64,000 nt of DNA from Phorcus lineatus (GCA_921293015.1 OV121094.1:8360764-8424763), one strand, 5' to 3'; positions 51,091 to 63,291 are shown, counted from the first letter of the stretch. The notes: a model not told the origin generated them from the sequence alone. Made by a program: numbers and translations.

Positions 51091-52709
51091 ACCTGTTTGT
51101 AAGACATGTTATATAACAAACACAAAACATAACTTATTGAATGTACAACATTTTTTAGGAGCTGATGACTTATTTTGTCAGGACCCGACGCTTTTTTCAC
51201 ATGTAAACATTTAATGACATCTTCAATTTCTAATTTAGTAATAGCGAGAGTGTCAAAAATTGTGTCCGTCTGTTTATTAAAACATGGCAGATAGTTATTA
51301 GTATCATTTAATGTTGAAATCGACTGGAAATACTCATTCAATCGTTCGGCTTTTTCATAATCAGAAAAACAAGATGGACTTTCACGTTCATTATCTAACT
51401 TTAGAGGAGGTATGCAGGTACTTGAACCAGATTGCTTAACTAAATATCGTAAAAGTTTCCAGTACGAGCTCTTGTTTTCGACATACGAGTCAAGAAGAAA
51501 ATTGTCAATATTAGCATAAAAGTTTTCTTTTGCATAAAATTTCATATTGTTAACTTTTTGTCTTTGCTTTTTGAACTTTGCAATATCATAAACCGATTTT
51601 GTTCTTTTTGCTTTTTTCCGTAACCTGTCTCTTTTACTGCATTCTCTTCTTGAACGTGAGTCGAACCATGGTTTGTCGTTTGGTCTAATAGTTACTTTCT
51701 TTGTCGGAATGCAATATTTAATAAATACATTTAGCTTCTTGTAAAATATTTCACAAGCTTCATTTACATTATTGCAATCTATGAACAATTCAGTCCAGTT
51801 TGTTTCATTAATAAGTGCATTTAAGGATGTATAATCACCTTGCTTATAGCACATTATTTCTCTTGAGTATGCCATTTTTGTGTTTACTTCAGTAGTCAAT
51901 GTTACATAAGTGCCTTTGTGGTCGCTAATTGATCTTTCAAATTCAATAACTCCACTATCAATTGTAACGACATCTTCACTGATTATGATTGGATCTAGAA
52001 GAGAACTGGAATGTTGTGTTATTCTGGTAGGTTCATTTATAATGTTATGTAAAGTTTTTGTAACCATAACATCTCTTATGTGTTTACCTCTACAAGACAG
52101 CAGATCAGCATTCAAATCACCAATAATGATTATTTTACTAGTAATGTCTAGAGCATTTTCGATACTTGATTCTAATCTTTCCCAGAATTCAAAGGAATTG
52201 TACTCGGGTCTGTACGCTAAACAAACAATTAATGGTGTTCTTGGAGGGTATATCATTATCCAAATTGTTTCATCGTAGGTATTTTCCAAATTAAGCAGTC
52301 TCTTGAATGCAAAATTATTCTTGACATAGATCATAATTCCACCCCCGAATGAGTTCCTGTCTTTACGAACGGGGTCATGGTTACCTGTCCATTTAAGTGA
52401 TTCATTAGCGATATTGTTATCTAGATGTGTTTCTGTAAATCCAACAATGTGGTTGTCCGACAAATATTCACTGACATAATCAAATTTAGTTCTTACGCTT
52501 CTTGTATTCAAATGAAATAAAGTTAGAGTCTTATCATGTAATTCATTCTTTTGTGGGCCTGGATTTGACTCAATATCACCAGCAAGCTGAAGCATTATTG
52601 TTACGTTTGTGTTACGAAACTGACTTTGTAAAACACAAAGGAAAGCGACCACAAGGCTTGTGTTACATGATAGTGATAACAGAATACTCATTTGGTACAA
52701 TTCAGACAT
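51078..52709 (-). CDS. LINE protein: hydrophobic leader, 2A-like motif, APE endonuclease, start of RT
   Basis: 543 residues. Residues 7-28 are hydrophobic (MSILLSLSC..SLVVAFLCVL). Residues 40-52 read LQLAGDIESNPGP. The endonuclease follows with its catalytic blocks in place: LNTRS, GFTETHLD, GGGIMIYV, AYRPE, IIIGDLNADLL, LLDPIII and SDHKGTY. The linker is basic (DRLRKKAKRTKS). The RT begins at KKASGPDKISHQLLKNV. The frame is lost at about residue 535, where YNMSYKQVCIH replaces the expected TGVYPLEWK; one base missing near 51100 explains it. Confidence 0.9.
   Translation of the reverse strand: MSELYQMSILLSLSCNTSLVVAFLCVLQSQFRNTNVTIMLQLAGDIESNPGPQKNELHDKTLTLFHLNTRSVRTKFDYVSEYLSDNHIVGFTETHLDNNIANESLKWTGNHDPVRKDRNSFGGGIMIYVKNNFAFKRLLNLENTYDETIWIMIYPPRTPLIVCLAYRPEYNSFEFWERLESSIENALDITSKIIIIGDLNADLLSCRGKHIRDVMVTKTLHNIINEPTRITQHSSSLLDPIIISEDVVTIDSGVIEFERSISDHKGTYVTLTTEVNTKMAYSREIMCYKQGDYTSLNALINETNWTELFIDCNNVNEACEIFYKKLNVFIKYCIPTKKVTIRPNDKPWFDSRSRRECSKRDRLRKKAKRTKSVYDIAKFKKQRQKVNNMKFYAKENFYANIDNFLLDSYVENKSSYWKLLRYLVKQSGSSTCIPPLKLDNERESPSCFSDYEKAERLNEYFQSISTLNDTNNYLPCFNKQTDTIFDTLAITKLEIEDVIKCLHVKKASGPDKISHQLLKNVVHSISYVLCLLYNMSYKQVCIH
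52554..52592 (-). other. 2A-like ribosome-skipping motif in the LINE frame
   Basis: LQLAGDIESNPGP fits the 2A consensus D-(V/I)-E-x-N-P-G-P with the usual Leu/Gly context before it. Skipping would release a 51-residue hydrophobic leader and start the endonuclease with Pro52. Such motifs are known in APE-type retrotransposons of marine invertebrates. Confidence 0.85.
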
Positions 52710-53346
52710 AATTATCCATGGAATAGTATTCTTACATGAATTGATATTTTTAAGGTTTTCTGGTAAAGCGATTATAATTACATTTATAAACCTCTAGTGA
52801 CGTCACTCTATTGTTCTATTAGGTTCTACTTTTACCGGGTAAACCTCTTTTGTCAGTTTGCCGGGCGTGCTCTAAGAATACCCAGGGCTTTCTCCAGGAA
52901 TGCCCGGGGCTTACTCTAGAATTTATCTGAAATTTATTTTGATTGGGAATTATACACGTTTTGAAATACTTTGATTCAAAGTCCTTCTTCGAATAAATAC
53001 CATCACAAAATAGCACATTTTTGTCGAAACACAAATATAAGATTTGCATGCCTGGTGGTGATCCCTGCACCATTCGCTTACTAAACTGGCGCCTTGGACG
53101 ACTCGGCCATAAAGGCCCATGAGAACAATGATGTATTTTTCACAGTGACAATCATGTGAACTTCACGAGGCAGATAGTGCATGCAGCTCACGTGCACGGC
53201 GGGAGTTGCGAGCGCAAAGCACGTGCAGGGCGCGGTTGTGCTCTCTTCATAGCAGTTGAACTCCCAGAAGTAAATACATTGAAACCATAAAAGTACCCAA
53301 TATCAAAATTATGTCTTTTTTCTATCTTTAATCGGTTCATAAGTAA

Positions 53347-53448
53347 GATCAAAACCTGGTCCTCGGCTTTGTTTGTGAAGTATGCCCTTTCCCTTTCCCT
53401 CCTCCGCGGGCATACTTCACAAACAAAGCCTCTGACACGGTTTTGATC
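53347..53448. repeat. 102-bp hairpin
   Basis: GATCAAAACCTGGTCCTCGG, then CTTTGTTTGTGAAGTATGCCC, is closely inverted as GGGCATACTTCACAAACAAA, then GCCTCTGACACGGTTTTGATC, around a short C/T-rich loop. Confidence 0.9.
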
Positions 53449-53904
53449 CATTACGTAAAACTGTTTTGAACAGTGTTCGAGTATACAATTTGAAACTTTT
53501 AACATTTTGCTTAGGGTCGTTAGGCTTTTGTCGTAAGAAATGTTTTACTTAATTAGTCACTATTTTTATAGAGAAATTTCAAGATGAGGAGAATTTGGTG
53601 TATAAACGTGTTTGCTGTATTTACTGGTTTTTCGTTGATTTAATAGGGTCTGACTGAGAAACGCAATGACATTCAACCAACTTCAAAAAGTTGTGCATGA
53701 CGTGGATATTGAAAATATTCGTCATCATCCATTATTCAGAATGCCAAAATCATAAAAATGATAACAAATTCTACATACAATAATTTGATAATAATATTTG
53801 TTTGAATGTTTCAGTGTTGTTAATTTCAATCCCTGCCGTTTACCCAAGCTAAACCAATTTCATTTCTTCCTAAAATATTAAATATTTGTCCCCTGCCGCA
53901 ATTC

Positions 53905-54335
53905 AGCGGCGTCTGTCCGTCCGTACTTACGTACGTACGTCCGGATTCTTGTTAACGCGATTACTCATGAAGCTTAGCACCTAAAGTGTTCATATTTGGT
54001 GACAGCTTTCAAAGGAGGAAGACTCAGACGCCAGTCGACATTGGTGACTTTAACGTCATGTTCAAGGTCACCACGACACTTTGACCACTTTGAAATACAT
54101 TGTTAACGCGATATCTCGTAAAGCCTAGCACCTAGATTGTTTATATTAGACCGCAGCCTACAACGGCGGATGACTCAGGTACCAGTGGACATTGGTGACC
54201 TTGAACTCATTTTCAAGTTCACCACGACACTGTCATCACTTTGTAATATATTGTTAACACGACATCTCGTAAAGCTTAGCACCTAGAGTGTTCATATTTG
54301 GTGACAGCTTTCATCTCGTAAAGCTTAGCCCCTAA
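53905..54335. repeat. CCGT-led repeat with three units of about 151 bp
   Basis: TTGTTAACGCGAT..CTC(A/G)T(G/A)AAGC(T/C)TAGCACCTA recurs near 53950, 54101 and 54252. ACATTGGTGACTTTAAC and AAGGTCACCACGACAC lie between. The left end has TCCGTCCGTACTTACGTACG. It has the layout of the 959-3203 element but an unrelated unit. Confidence 0.8.
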
Positions 54336-55129
54336 ATATCTTATAACGGCGAAGGACATTGCCATGTTAGTGGCAAACACTTGTCTAGATTAATGTGAAA
54401 ATGGTATCTCTAAACAACTACATACGACTTTCACAAAAGAATTGAGCTCCTTACCTTTCACCAGTAGTATTATAGTTTTTAAATTGTAGTAATGAACATT
54501 GGCAACAACCGACAAAGTCCATTCACCTAACAGACTTACAGACAACACCGAATGCTTAGATAACATATTTGTTGTCACACTGGCCTATGCAATGATACAG
54601 TCGCAAATTAGGCGTATGTCTTCTGTAAACAAGACTCAAAGTGCAAGGTGCATATTCTAATAAAGTTAAGATTTTGGGAAGCTTCCGGAAATAACTCAGG
54701 CGATTTAAATGATAACCTTTTAAACGGCGTCGCTGATTGCACAACTAATTTTGATGACATCCAATCAGCGTTCTTCATTTTGTGCCAAAGAAACCTTCGT
54801 ATTAAGACAGAGGTTGTATAGGATTTCATGACGGAGCTACCTCTTTTGGGGGAGAATGAGGTTCTTCCTGTTTCTCATTTACAAACTTCTCCTGCAAGTA
54901 TTATACCATCTGTCCTGATCGCTGGCTAATTTAAGCCTTCAAGCAGTTCTGTACAACTTTTATACAACGACTGAATTTGATGCTCCTTTCAGAAATCTTA
55001 AGTAGGCTGCAGCCTAACAGAATCAAAGCTATATGATTAAGTTACAAAGTCAAAACATAGTCAATTGCCGAGCGCAGTCTTAATCAGCACATAAAAAGGA
55101 ATCAATTTTTATAATAAAACGAGTTTCTC

Positions 55130-55360
55130 AGCAACATGTTTCTATAACTCTGCTTATTATAACTCTGCTTATCATAACTCTCATTATTATAACTCAGATT
55201 GTTATAACTATGATTATCATAACTGATAATTATAAATCTGATTATTATAACCCTGATAATTATAACTATGATTATTATAACAATGATTATTATAACTATG
55301 ATTATTATAATTCTGATTATTATAACTCTGATTATTATGCCTCTGATTATTTCCAGTCAC
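55130..55360. repeat. 15-bp satellite, TATAACTCTGATTAT type
   Basis: About 15 units of the TCTGATTATTATAAC type with point variants, in copy A of the duplication. The +/- frames that read repeated IIITLI or YNNQS come from the repeat. Confidence 0.92.
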
Positions 55361-57268
55361 TTCTCAAGTAAGTTGTTACAACGCCAGAGCTTGAAATTCC
55401 TCTCAAAATGCTTAGGAAGGATGCAACCAAAAATTCGGTGTACCTTGTACTTGTAGATCGACATAGTCGTAAAAAACCCAAAGTATTCTGCTGTCAAGTA
55501 AAATCATGTTTTTTTAAAATAATGCGTCTCTACTCAAAAATGTTGACCTGACGTGTTTTTAGTCTCTTTTGAGTCTCTTTCTGAACAGTGTTCACGGTTG
55601 TTCAACTTAAGCATCAACATATGCAGTCAACCAAATTTTGTTTTAAAAAATTGAAATTCTTTATTAGATGGAAAAAAAATTTCCCCCTTGGTATAAAAAA
55701 CCCCATTTTCTTATCGAACCTCACTGTATAGTCTACAAGTAACAATACCCAAGGTCAGTCGTAGGTGTAACTGCACGAATGAAGGATAAGATGTCTTTAA
55801 CATAACGTTTTATTCATACATAACACATACATTACAACAATACAATCATTCTGTTAAGCAATCTCAAATACAAATGATACAAGGATTTCAGGGAATTCTA
55901 GTGACAACATTTACAATACAACAATACAATCATTCTGTGGAACAATCTCAACTACAATGTGTACGTACATAGGAAACAAATATCACGCCACTACATAACA
56001 GGCTGCCCATCCCTACTGAGGCTTAGTTTACCCTAGTTCTGCTTTCACTCGCTTTGATCGATACAAATTATACAAGGATTTCAGGGAATTCTAGTGACAA
56101 CATTTACAATTCAACAATACAATCATTCTGTGGAACAATCTCAATTACAATGTGTACGTATATAGGAAACAAATATCACGCCACTACATAACACGCTGTC
56201 CATCCCTACTGAGGCTTAGTCTATCCTAGTTCTGTATCCACTCGTTTTTTTCGATACAAAGAAACACAATGACCTCAGGTAATTCTAGTGATGTAATATA
56301 CCTTTGGACATTTTTAATGTGGTGGAGTAAATCCCTGCTCTATGAATGAATTAGCCCCATGTCCAACATTGTGCAAGGCGTGACAAACCATGCAGCCAAT
56401 GAGTTTTAGCATTACCTTTCGTCATGTCTTTCATGATTTCACTACATCTAATATCCTTGATTGATGAACTTATGTATACGTTCATATCAAATGCCACATC
56501 CAAGGTAATTCTAGTGATGTTATTGACCTTAACTTGGGCCTTTTCAACGTGTTAGAGTGCATCCCTGCTCTCTGGCTGAACTAGACTGTGAAATGCGTGA
56601 TAAAATATGCAGTAGTGAAAATAACCTTCCTTCTTGATTTTGACTACACCAAATAGCACATATCAAATACCGCAACAAAGCTCGAATTCTCAATTTAAAC
56701 CGTCTTGTTACATAAGTATGAGACCATGACCAATGTGTGTTTTGCATTCAGCACACTTGAATTTTGCAGCATAAATAAAACTAACACAATTTGATTTGAC
56801 TGCTTTCGTGTGTAAGTGTAAGTTAGAACATGAAATGAAAAACATCTGGATTTGGCGATACATAATGAAGGATATATTGGATATTGTATAAACAGCAATT
56901 TCTTCAACAAAATTTAAGCTAAATGGTTATGTATATTGAGCATATCATTTTAAGGAATTGTACATCAATAGGAAGTTAAGGGATTGAACTACAAATTGTC
57001 AGAGACTAAAAATTTAAACTGTTTAAGAAATCACACGTGAATGTTAGAAAAAAAATCTACATTTCTAAGTCATATCTTAGTTATATGTTCAAAAAACATA
57101 ACGTAAATCAGGAGTCGACCAGGAAATCAGAACATCAAACGATTAATATGTAAGATGCTATGAAAATCGAAAAAAATATCCAGGGGTCAATAGAAGGAGA
57201 CTATTTTGAGCGATGCACTTATGTAAATGAATGAACACCTTCAGCTGAACCCAAACGTTTGTTCAACC

Positions 57269-57450
57269 ATCCTGCTACGTCAGCGTATTTGTCACCACCT
57301 AGCTCCATCATATACCCTGATATCCTTTGTCCTAAAACGCTCGTATCTCTAAATATAGCAAGCCAATAAAATGACTCGCATTCAGCAATAGCGGCACAAA
57401 CCCGGATGAGAATTCAAACAAATGTTATAAATAGCCATGAGTAACCAGCC
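57269..57450. mobile_element. MITE, family member 2, right end missing
   Basis: ATCCTGCTACGTCAGCGTAT, then CACCTAGCTCCATCATATAC, as in the 43416 copy. It runs through GCAATAGCGGCACAAACCCG to ATAGCCATGAGTAACCAGCC without the inverted right end. Confidence 0.85.
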
Positions 57451-58710
57451 GTAAGCATGTTGTTCAACAAGAGTTGATGAAAATATCCGAGTCATGCCGA
57501 GGATATTTTAAAATTTTATCAACAGGTATTGATACATTTGATATCAGAAGACACGAGGGCCAGATTCATTTGATTTTCCAAAATCATTTTTCATTTCGCT
57601 TCCGTGAAAATGTATATTTCTGAACAATGCACTACTCCAAGACTCAGTGCGTCGATGTCATAGCACTGTGACGTCGTCATTTTTATGACGTCATAGCATT
57701 TTGATGTCATTACTTGATGATGTTAAACAATTATGATGTGAGGTCAAAGGGAAATGTTCAAAATCTACTGTCAAAACGATGTCTCCAAGGAGATATCACT
57801 TGATCTTAGACAAACTCAGGTTTGGAAGATAATTGTATCATTGCGAAAACAAAACCGGATAATTGAAATTTTCAATACAGAAGCAGAGAGCCATCGCATA
57901 TCATAACCAACAGTTAACCCTTACAGTTTTGGAGGGTCATTGAAATGACCATTGGTCAAAATTTTCAAAATGTGACATCAACATTATTTCATCCACATGT
58001 AAAGAATAAGTCAGTTTAGGTGATTATCTTTCAATAAAGAACAGTCCTTTATCTTCCGGAGCTCAACATTCTCTGTGTGCATTTTGTAAGTTATTGAGAA
58101 TTTGGAGTTACAATATGTTGCACATTCATCTATATAATTATATATTAATCTATATATTGAATTTGATTGAATGGATTATCAATCTGATTGAAATCAGATG
58201 AACAAATCGCGCGCCTCTAACATTTGTCCATTTTCATAATGCGATACTAATATAGCTTGTAAAACTGAAACGAAATGAAACGGAAGTAAAACGAAACGAA
58301 ACGAAATTATATTAGCGGAATTCCCACTGATTTTAATGAGATTGATGTATTATTGATCTGCCCCCTTTAGAGAATATGTATTAAAAGGTTTGTCTATGAG
58401 GCATCCGTCCAAATTGCTGCATAAAAGATTCCTGTCAATTACGGATCTCAATCAGCAGAAGGAGCAATCAATTATTTTAATATCACCGATTTTTCAGCAC
58501 TATGTGTGTGTATCTCTGACTATGATCAGTCACTGCTTAAGTATGTTGGTTGATAATGTGGCAATAGATCGCCCTATGTGAATCACTGCTTAGTGTAACA
58601 GAAAAATCCCATGAATGGCTGTACTAGTTTTATCTTTGGTATACAATCTGTGAACCGATTTTCCTTTTCCTTGTTTAACGAATCTGGTTTATCTAATTGG
58701 TGAAAATACA

Positions 58711-59697
58711 TTAGAAAAAGATAAATCTTTGATCCCTTCTTTCATCTGACTTTGGATAATTAGGTAATAAAGATTGTGTACCTACATTACAGTTCAGTCC
58801 AACCTCCCGAACCTTCAACTTGCCCATTATAGAAGATCTGTAGTACACAAAAGGACTATGAACATAAATTATAAATGGTATTTCCTCCACCTTAATTCTG
58901 CGATGGCACAATTCCTGTCCAGTTTTGAGAGTGTAAACCTTCAACGTTAGATAGTAAACGCCACCGGACTCATGGGTGTAAACAATCATGGCTGTGTTGT
59001 TTGAAACGTTCATACCGTAATAAATACAAGTCTCCGTTTCGTCAATTTCCTTGATTTTCGTCAACAAATTCAGACATTTGACCCTAGACAATTGCAGCCA
59101 GCAAATAAGAGTATCACTAATGATTATTGACATAATATGCCCATCTGATCCTGTGTGATACCATACCTCATGTTTGGATCCAGGGGATGTAGCCGTCCTC
59201 ATAATGTTCCCCTTCTCCTCATAATACAGATGCTTTTGGAATGCATCCATGTCAGATACACAATGGTTACTTAATTTTACCATAGAATAATTTTTGCCGA
59301 TGACCTGCTTAAATATTCCTTTCTTTGTAGACCAAAATAAAGTGTTTAGTTCTTTGTCATAAGCCCAAGAATAAAGAAAGTTGTTAATCTTTACACCTGT
59401 CTTTCGAATCACTTTTGATGACATCGAGCCTACCCAAACATCTTTTGTTGATGCCTTGTCAAATGCAATCATAAAGAATGACGGTGATGGGGTGGTTGAA
59501 CGTTTGGCTGAGTGTAAGCCGACGAATTTCCGACACAGATTCATCATATGTTGAATGTCACATTCTATCCAGCTTTCATCTTCAAAGTTCCAGTTGATAT
59601 ATCTGAGACACAATTGCTTCTTCGCATTGCTGTTTTCCTTTTCTTGAAGACTGCAATTAAGAACAGTTAGCAGGAAAAATATCAACAAACCCTTCAT
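58711..59697 (-). CDS. Intronless secreted protein, possibly LDLR/LRP-type beta-propeller (328 aa)
   Basis: Single uninterrupted frame from ATG at 59695-59697 to TAA at 58711-58713. Residues 1-18 (MKGLLIFFLLTVLNCSLQ) are a typical signal peptide, and no further membrane segment is clear. The body has repeated strand-like blocks with W/Y and D (FLYSWAYDKELNTLFWSTKK, HCVSDMDAFQKHLYYEE, GDISDT-like turns, TCIYYGMNVSNNTAMIVYTH) that resemble the YWTD blades of LDL-receptor propellers, but the YWTD motif itself is not exact. One N-glycosylation site lies at NVSNNT. Flanked by the direct duplication copies A and B. No intron suggests a retrocopy or a naturally single-exon family. Function unknown. 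Confidence 0.7.
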   Translation of the reverse strand: MKGLLIFFLLTVLNCSLQEKENSNAKKQLCLRYINWNFEDESWIECDIQHMMNLCRKFVGLHSAKRSTTPSPSFFMIAFDKASTKDVWVGSMSSKVIRKTGVKINNFLYSWAYDKELNTLFWSTKKGIFKQVIGKNYSMVKLSNHCVSDMDAFQKHLYYEEKGNIMRTATSPGSKHEVWYHTGSDGHIMSIIISDTLICWLQLSRVKCLNLLTKIKEIDETETCIYYGMNVSNNTAMIVYTHESGGVYYLTLKVYTLKTGQELCHRRIKVEEIPFIIYVHSPFVYYRSSIMGKLKVREVGLNCNVGTQSLLPNYPKSDERRDQRFIFF

Positions 59698-60275
59698 TGT
59701 GTACTAAGCTTGCTTCTTTTCTTCACTTGGAATCTATTCAAATCGTTTCAAACGTTACCTTTTCAGTCTTAACGATGAAGTGATATTAATAAGTTATAAT
59801 CAGAAGTTCTTCATGTGAATGTTTTATTGAATGACGTACTTTCTTTTATTCAAAACAGGCTTAAGCAGTGAATATTTAAACTGTTGTATTTAAATGATAA
59901 CCTTTGAAACGGCGTCGCTGATTGCACAATTAATTTTGATTACATCCAATCAGCGTTCTTCATTTTGTGCTTTTTTTTGAAACTTTCGTATTATGACAGA
60001 GGTTGTATAGGATTTTATGACGGAGCTACCTCTGTTTGGGGAGAATGAGGTTTTTCCTGTTTCTCATTGGCAAACTTCTCCTGCAAGTCTTATACCATCT
60101 GTCCTGATCGCTGGCTAATTTAAGGAGTTCTGTACCACTTTTATACCAACTCTCAAGCTTACAACGCCTGGATTTGATGCTCCTTTAAGAAATCTTAAGT
60201 AGATTGAAACCTAACAGAATCAAAGCTATATGATGAAGTTACCAAGTCAAAACATAGTCAAATTTCTCAGCAACA

Positions 60276-60705
60276 TGTTTCTATAACTCTAATTATGATA
60301 AATCTGCTAATTATAACTGATTATCATTACTCTGCTTATCATAACTCTGATTATTATAACTCTGAATATTATAACTCTGCTTATTATAACTCTGATTATT
60401 ATAACTCTGCTTATTATAACTCTGATTATTATAACTCTGATTATTATAACTCTGATTATTATAACTAAGATTATTATAACTCTGATTATCATAACTATAA
60501 TTATCATAACTCTGATTATTTTAACTATGATTATTATAACTCTGCTTATTATAACTATACTTATCATAACTCTGATTATTATAACTATGCTTATAAAAAC
60601 TCTGATTATCATAACTCTGGTAATTATAAATCTGATTATCATTACTCTGGTTTTTATAACTCTGATTATTATAACTCTGATTATTATAACTCTGATTACT
60701 TCCAG
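60276..60705. repeat. 15-bp satellite, expanded copy
   Basis: About 28 units of the TCTGATTATTATAAC type, roughly twice the array length in copy A. Confidence 0.92.
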
Positions 60706-62454
60706 TCACTTCTCAAGTAAGTTATTACAACGCCAGAACTTTAAATTCCTCTCAAAATTCTTAGAAAGGATGCAACCAAAAAGGTGGGTCGCATTCGAAT
60801 GACGAAATTTTGTGCTTTTTGGCAAGGACTTAGCTAGTGATGGAGACAGATTTATATCTTGTACTCGTAGATCGACATAGTCGTAAAAGAACCAAAGTAT
60901 TCTGCTATCAAGTAAAATCATGTTGTTTTAAATAATCCGTCTCTACTTAAAAATGTTGACCTGACGTGATTTTGAGTCTCTTTAAGTGTTCATGGCTGTT
61001 CAACTTTAGCATCAACATATGCAGTCAACCAAACTTTGTTTAAAAAAATTGAAATTCTTTATTAGATTTAAAACAATATTTCCCCTTCGTATAAAAAACC
61101 TCACTGTGTGGTCTACAAGTAACAATACTCAAGGTCAGTCGTAGGTGTATCTGCACGAATGAAGGATAAGATGTCTTTAACATAACGTTTTATTCACAGA
61201 AGAACACATACATTACAACAATACAATCATTCTGTTAAGCAATCGCAATTACAATGCGTATATAGGAAACAAAATCTCTACCCATATCACTCTGCCCATC
61301 CCTACCGAGGCTTAGTTTACCCTAGTAAATATAAAATATACAATACAATGTGTGTTCAATACAATCATTCTGTGGAACAATCTCAATTACAATGTGTACG
61401 TATATCGGAGACAAATATCACGCCACTACATAACACGCTGCCAATCCCTACTGAGGCTTAGTCTATCCTAGTTCTGTATCCACTCGTTTTTTTCGATACA
61501 AAGAAACACAATGACCTCAGGTAATTCTAGTGATGTAATATACCTTTGGACATTTTTAATGTGTTGGAGTAAATCCCTGCTCTATGATTGAATTAGCCCC
61601 ATGTCCAACATTGTGCAAGGCGTGACAAACCATGTAGCCAATGAGTTTTAGCATTACCTTTCGTCATGTCTTTCATGATTTCACTACATCTAATATCTTT
61701 GATTGATGAACTTATGTAACTCAATTTAAACCGTCTTGCTACATAAGTATGAGACCATGATCAATGTGTGTTTTGCATTCAGCACACTTGAATTTTGCAG
61801 CATAAATAAAACTAACACAATTTGATTTGACTGCTTTCGTGTGTAAGTGTAAGTTAGAACATGAAATGAAAAACATCTGGGCCAATATATGTTTAGTATT
61901 TGGCGATACATAATGAAGGATATATTGGATATTGTAATATAAATAGATACTGTATAAACAGCAATTTCTTCAACAAAATTTAAGCTAAATGGTTATGTAT
62001 ATTGAGCATATCATTTTAAGGAATTGTACATCAATAGGAAATTAAGGGATTGAACTACAATTGTCAGAGACTAAAAATTTTAACTGGTTAAGAAATCACA
62101 CGTGAATGTTAGAGAAAAAACTACATTTTTAATTCATATCTAAGTTATATGTTCAAAAAACATAAAGTTAATCAGGAGTCGACCAGGAAATCAGAAAATC
62201 AAACCATTAATATGTAACATGCAATATGCACAACATCAAAAACTAAAGAGTAGGAAATCGAACATATACTTGTTAATTAAATGGAATCAAGTATACTCGG
62301 TCAGGAAAAACACACCAATTTCCGAGGAACAAACATTATGCTATGAAAATCCCAAAAAAATATCCAGGGGTCAATAGAAGACGGCCATTTTGAACGATTC
62401 GCTTATGTAAATGAATGAACACCTACAGCTGAAGACCAAACGTATGTTCAACTA

Positions 62455-62730
62455 TCCTGCTCCATCAGCGTATTTGTCTCCGCCTAGCTCCATCATATAC
62501 CCTGATATCCTTTGGCCTTAAACGCTCGAATCGCTTAAGGCTGGTTACTCATGGCTATTTATAGCCTTTATCGACATTTGTTTGAATTCTCATCCGGGTT
62601 TGTGCCGCTATTGCTGAATGCGAGTCATTCTGTTGGCTTGCTATATTTAGCGATACGAGCGTTTTAGGCCAAACGATATCAGGGTATATGATGGAGCTAG
62701 GCGGAGACAAATACGCTGATGTAGCAGGAT
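62455..62730. mobile_element. MITE, family member 3, complete with inverted interior
   Basis: Both ends are present (ATCCTGCTCCATCAGCGTAT ... ATACGCTGATGTAGCAGGAT). The interior reads GGCTGGTTACTCATGGCTAT ... AATTCTCATCCGGGTTTGTG, the reverse complement of the interior in copy A, so it has flipped between the inverted ends. Confidence 0.9.
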
Positions 62731-63056
62731 GTTGTTTATGAAAGTTTAAAATATCCGAGTCTTGGCGAGGATATTTTTAATTTTATCAACATGTGTTGAT
62801 ACATTTGATATCAGAAGACACGAGGGCCAGATTCCGTTTATTTTCCAAAATCAATTTTCATTTCGCTTCCGTGAAAATGTATATTTCTGAACATTGCACT
62901 ACTCCAAGACTCAGTTTGTCAATGTCTTAGCACTGTGACGTCGTCATTTTTATGACGACATAGCATTTTGATGTCATTACTTGATGATGATAAACAATTG
63001 TGATATGATGTAAAAGGGAAATGTTCAAAATCTACTGTCAAAACGACGTCTCCTAG

Positions 63057-63099
63057 GAGATATCGCTTGATCTTCCACAAGCGATATCTCCTGTGGAAC
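63057..63099. repeat. Short hairpin
   Basis: AGGAGATATCGCTTG and CAAGCGATATCTCCT are exact inverse copies separated by ATCTTCCA. Copy A at 57790 has only the left half. Confidence 0.8.
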
Positions 63100-63291
63100 T
63101 CAGTTTTGGATGATAATTGTCATATTGCGAAAACAAAACCGGATAATTGAAATTTTCAATTCAGAAGCAGAGAGCCATCGTATATCACAACCAACAGTTA
63201 ACCGTAACAGTTTTGGAGGGTCATTGAAATTACCATTGGTCAAAATTTCAAAAATGTTACATCAACATTATTTCATATAAAGAATAGGTTA

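Larger units (their letters stand above)
50456..52730 (-). mobile_element. CR1-like non-LTR retrotransposon, 3'-truncated
   Basis: Minus-strand element with endonuclease then reverse transcriptase. Coding sequence starts at 52709. Reverse transcriptase homology ends near 50458, so the thumb, the C-terminal part and the 3' tail are missing. Truncation at the 3' side is less usual than 5' truncation and points to later deletion. The domain order and the 2A-like motif fit CR1-type elements of marine invertebrates. Confidence 0.9.
54704..58377. repeat. Direct duplication, copy A
   Basis: Begins TTTAAATGATAACCTTTTAAACGGCG and runs, with small gaps, parallel to copy B to TAGAGAAT at the end. It includes the TATAACTCTGATTAT satellite (55130-55360) and an internal tandem repeat of about 195 bp starting near 55865 and 56061. 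A short re-duplication of GGTAATTCTAGTGATGT-type sequence lies near 56280 and 56502, followed by the truncated MITE at 57269-57450. Confidence 0.92.

Noticed and set aside
53188..53505. 105-residue minus-strand frame
   Set aside because: Runs through the 53347-53448 hairpin, and its composition follows the palindrome.
60307..60802. Frames of 90-110 residues rich in Ile/Val or Asn/Gln/Ser
   Set aside because: Translations of the 15-bp TATAACTCTGATTAT satellite.
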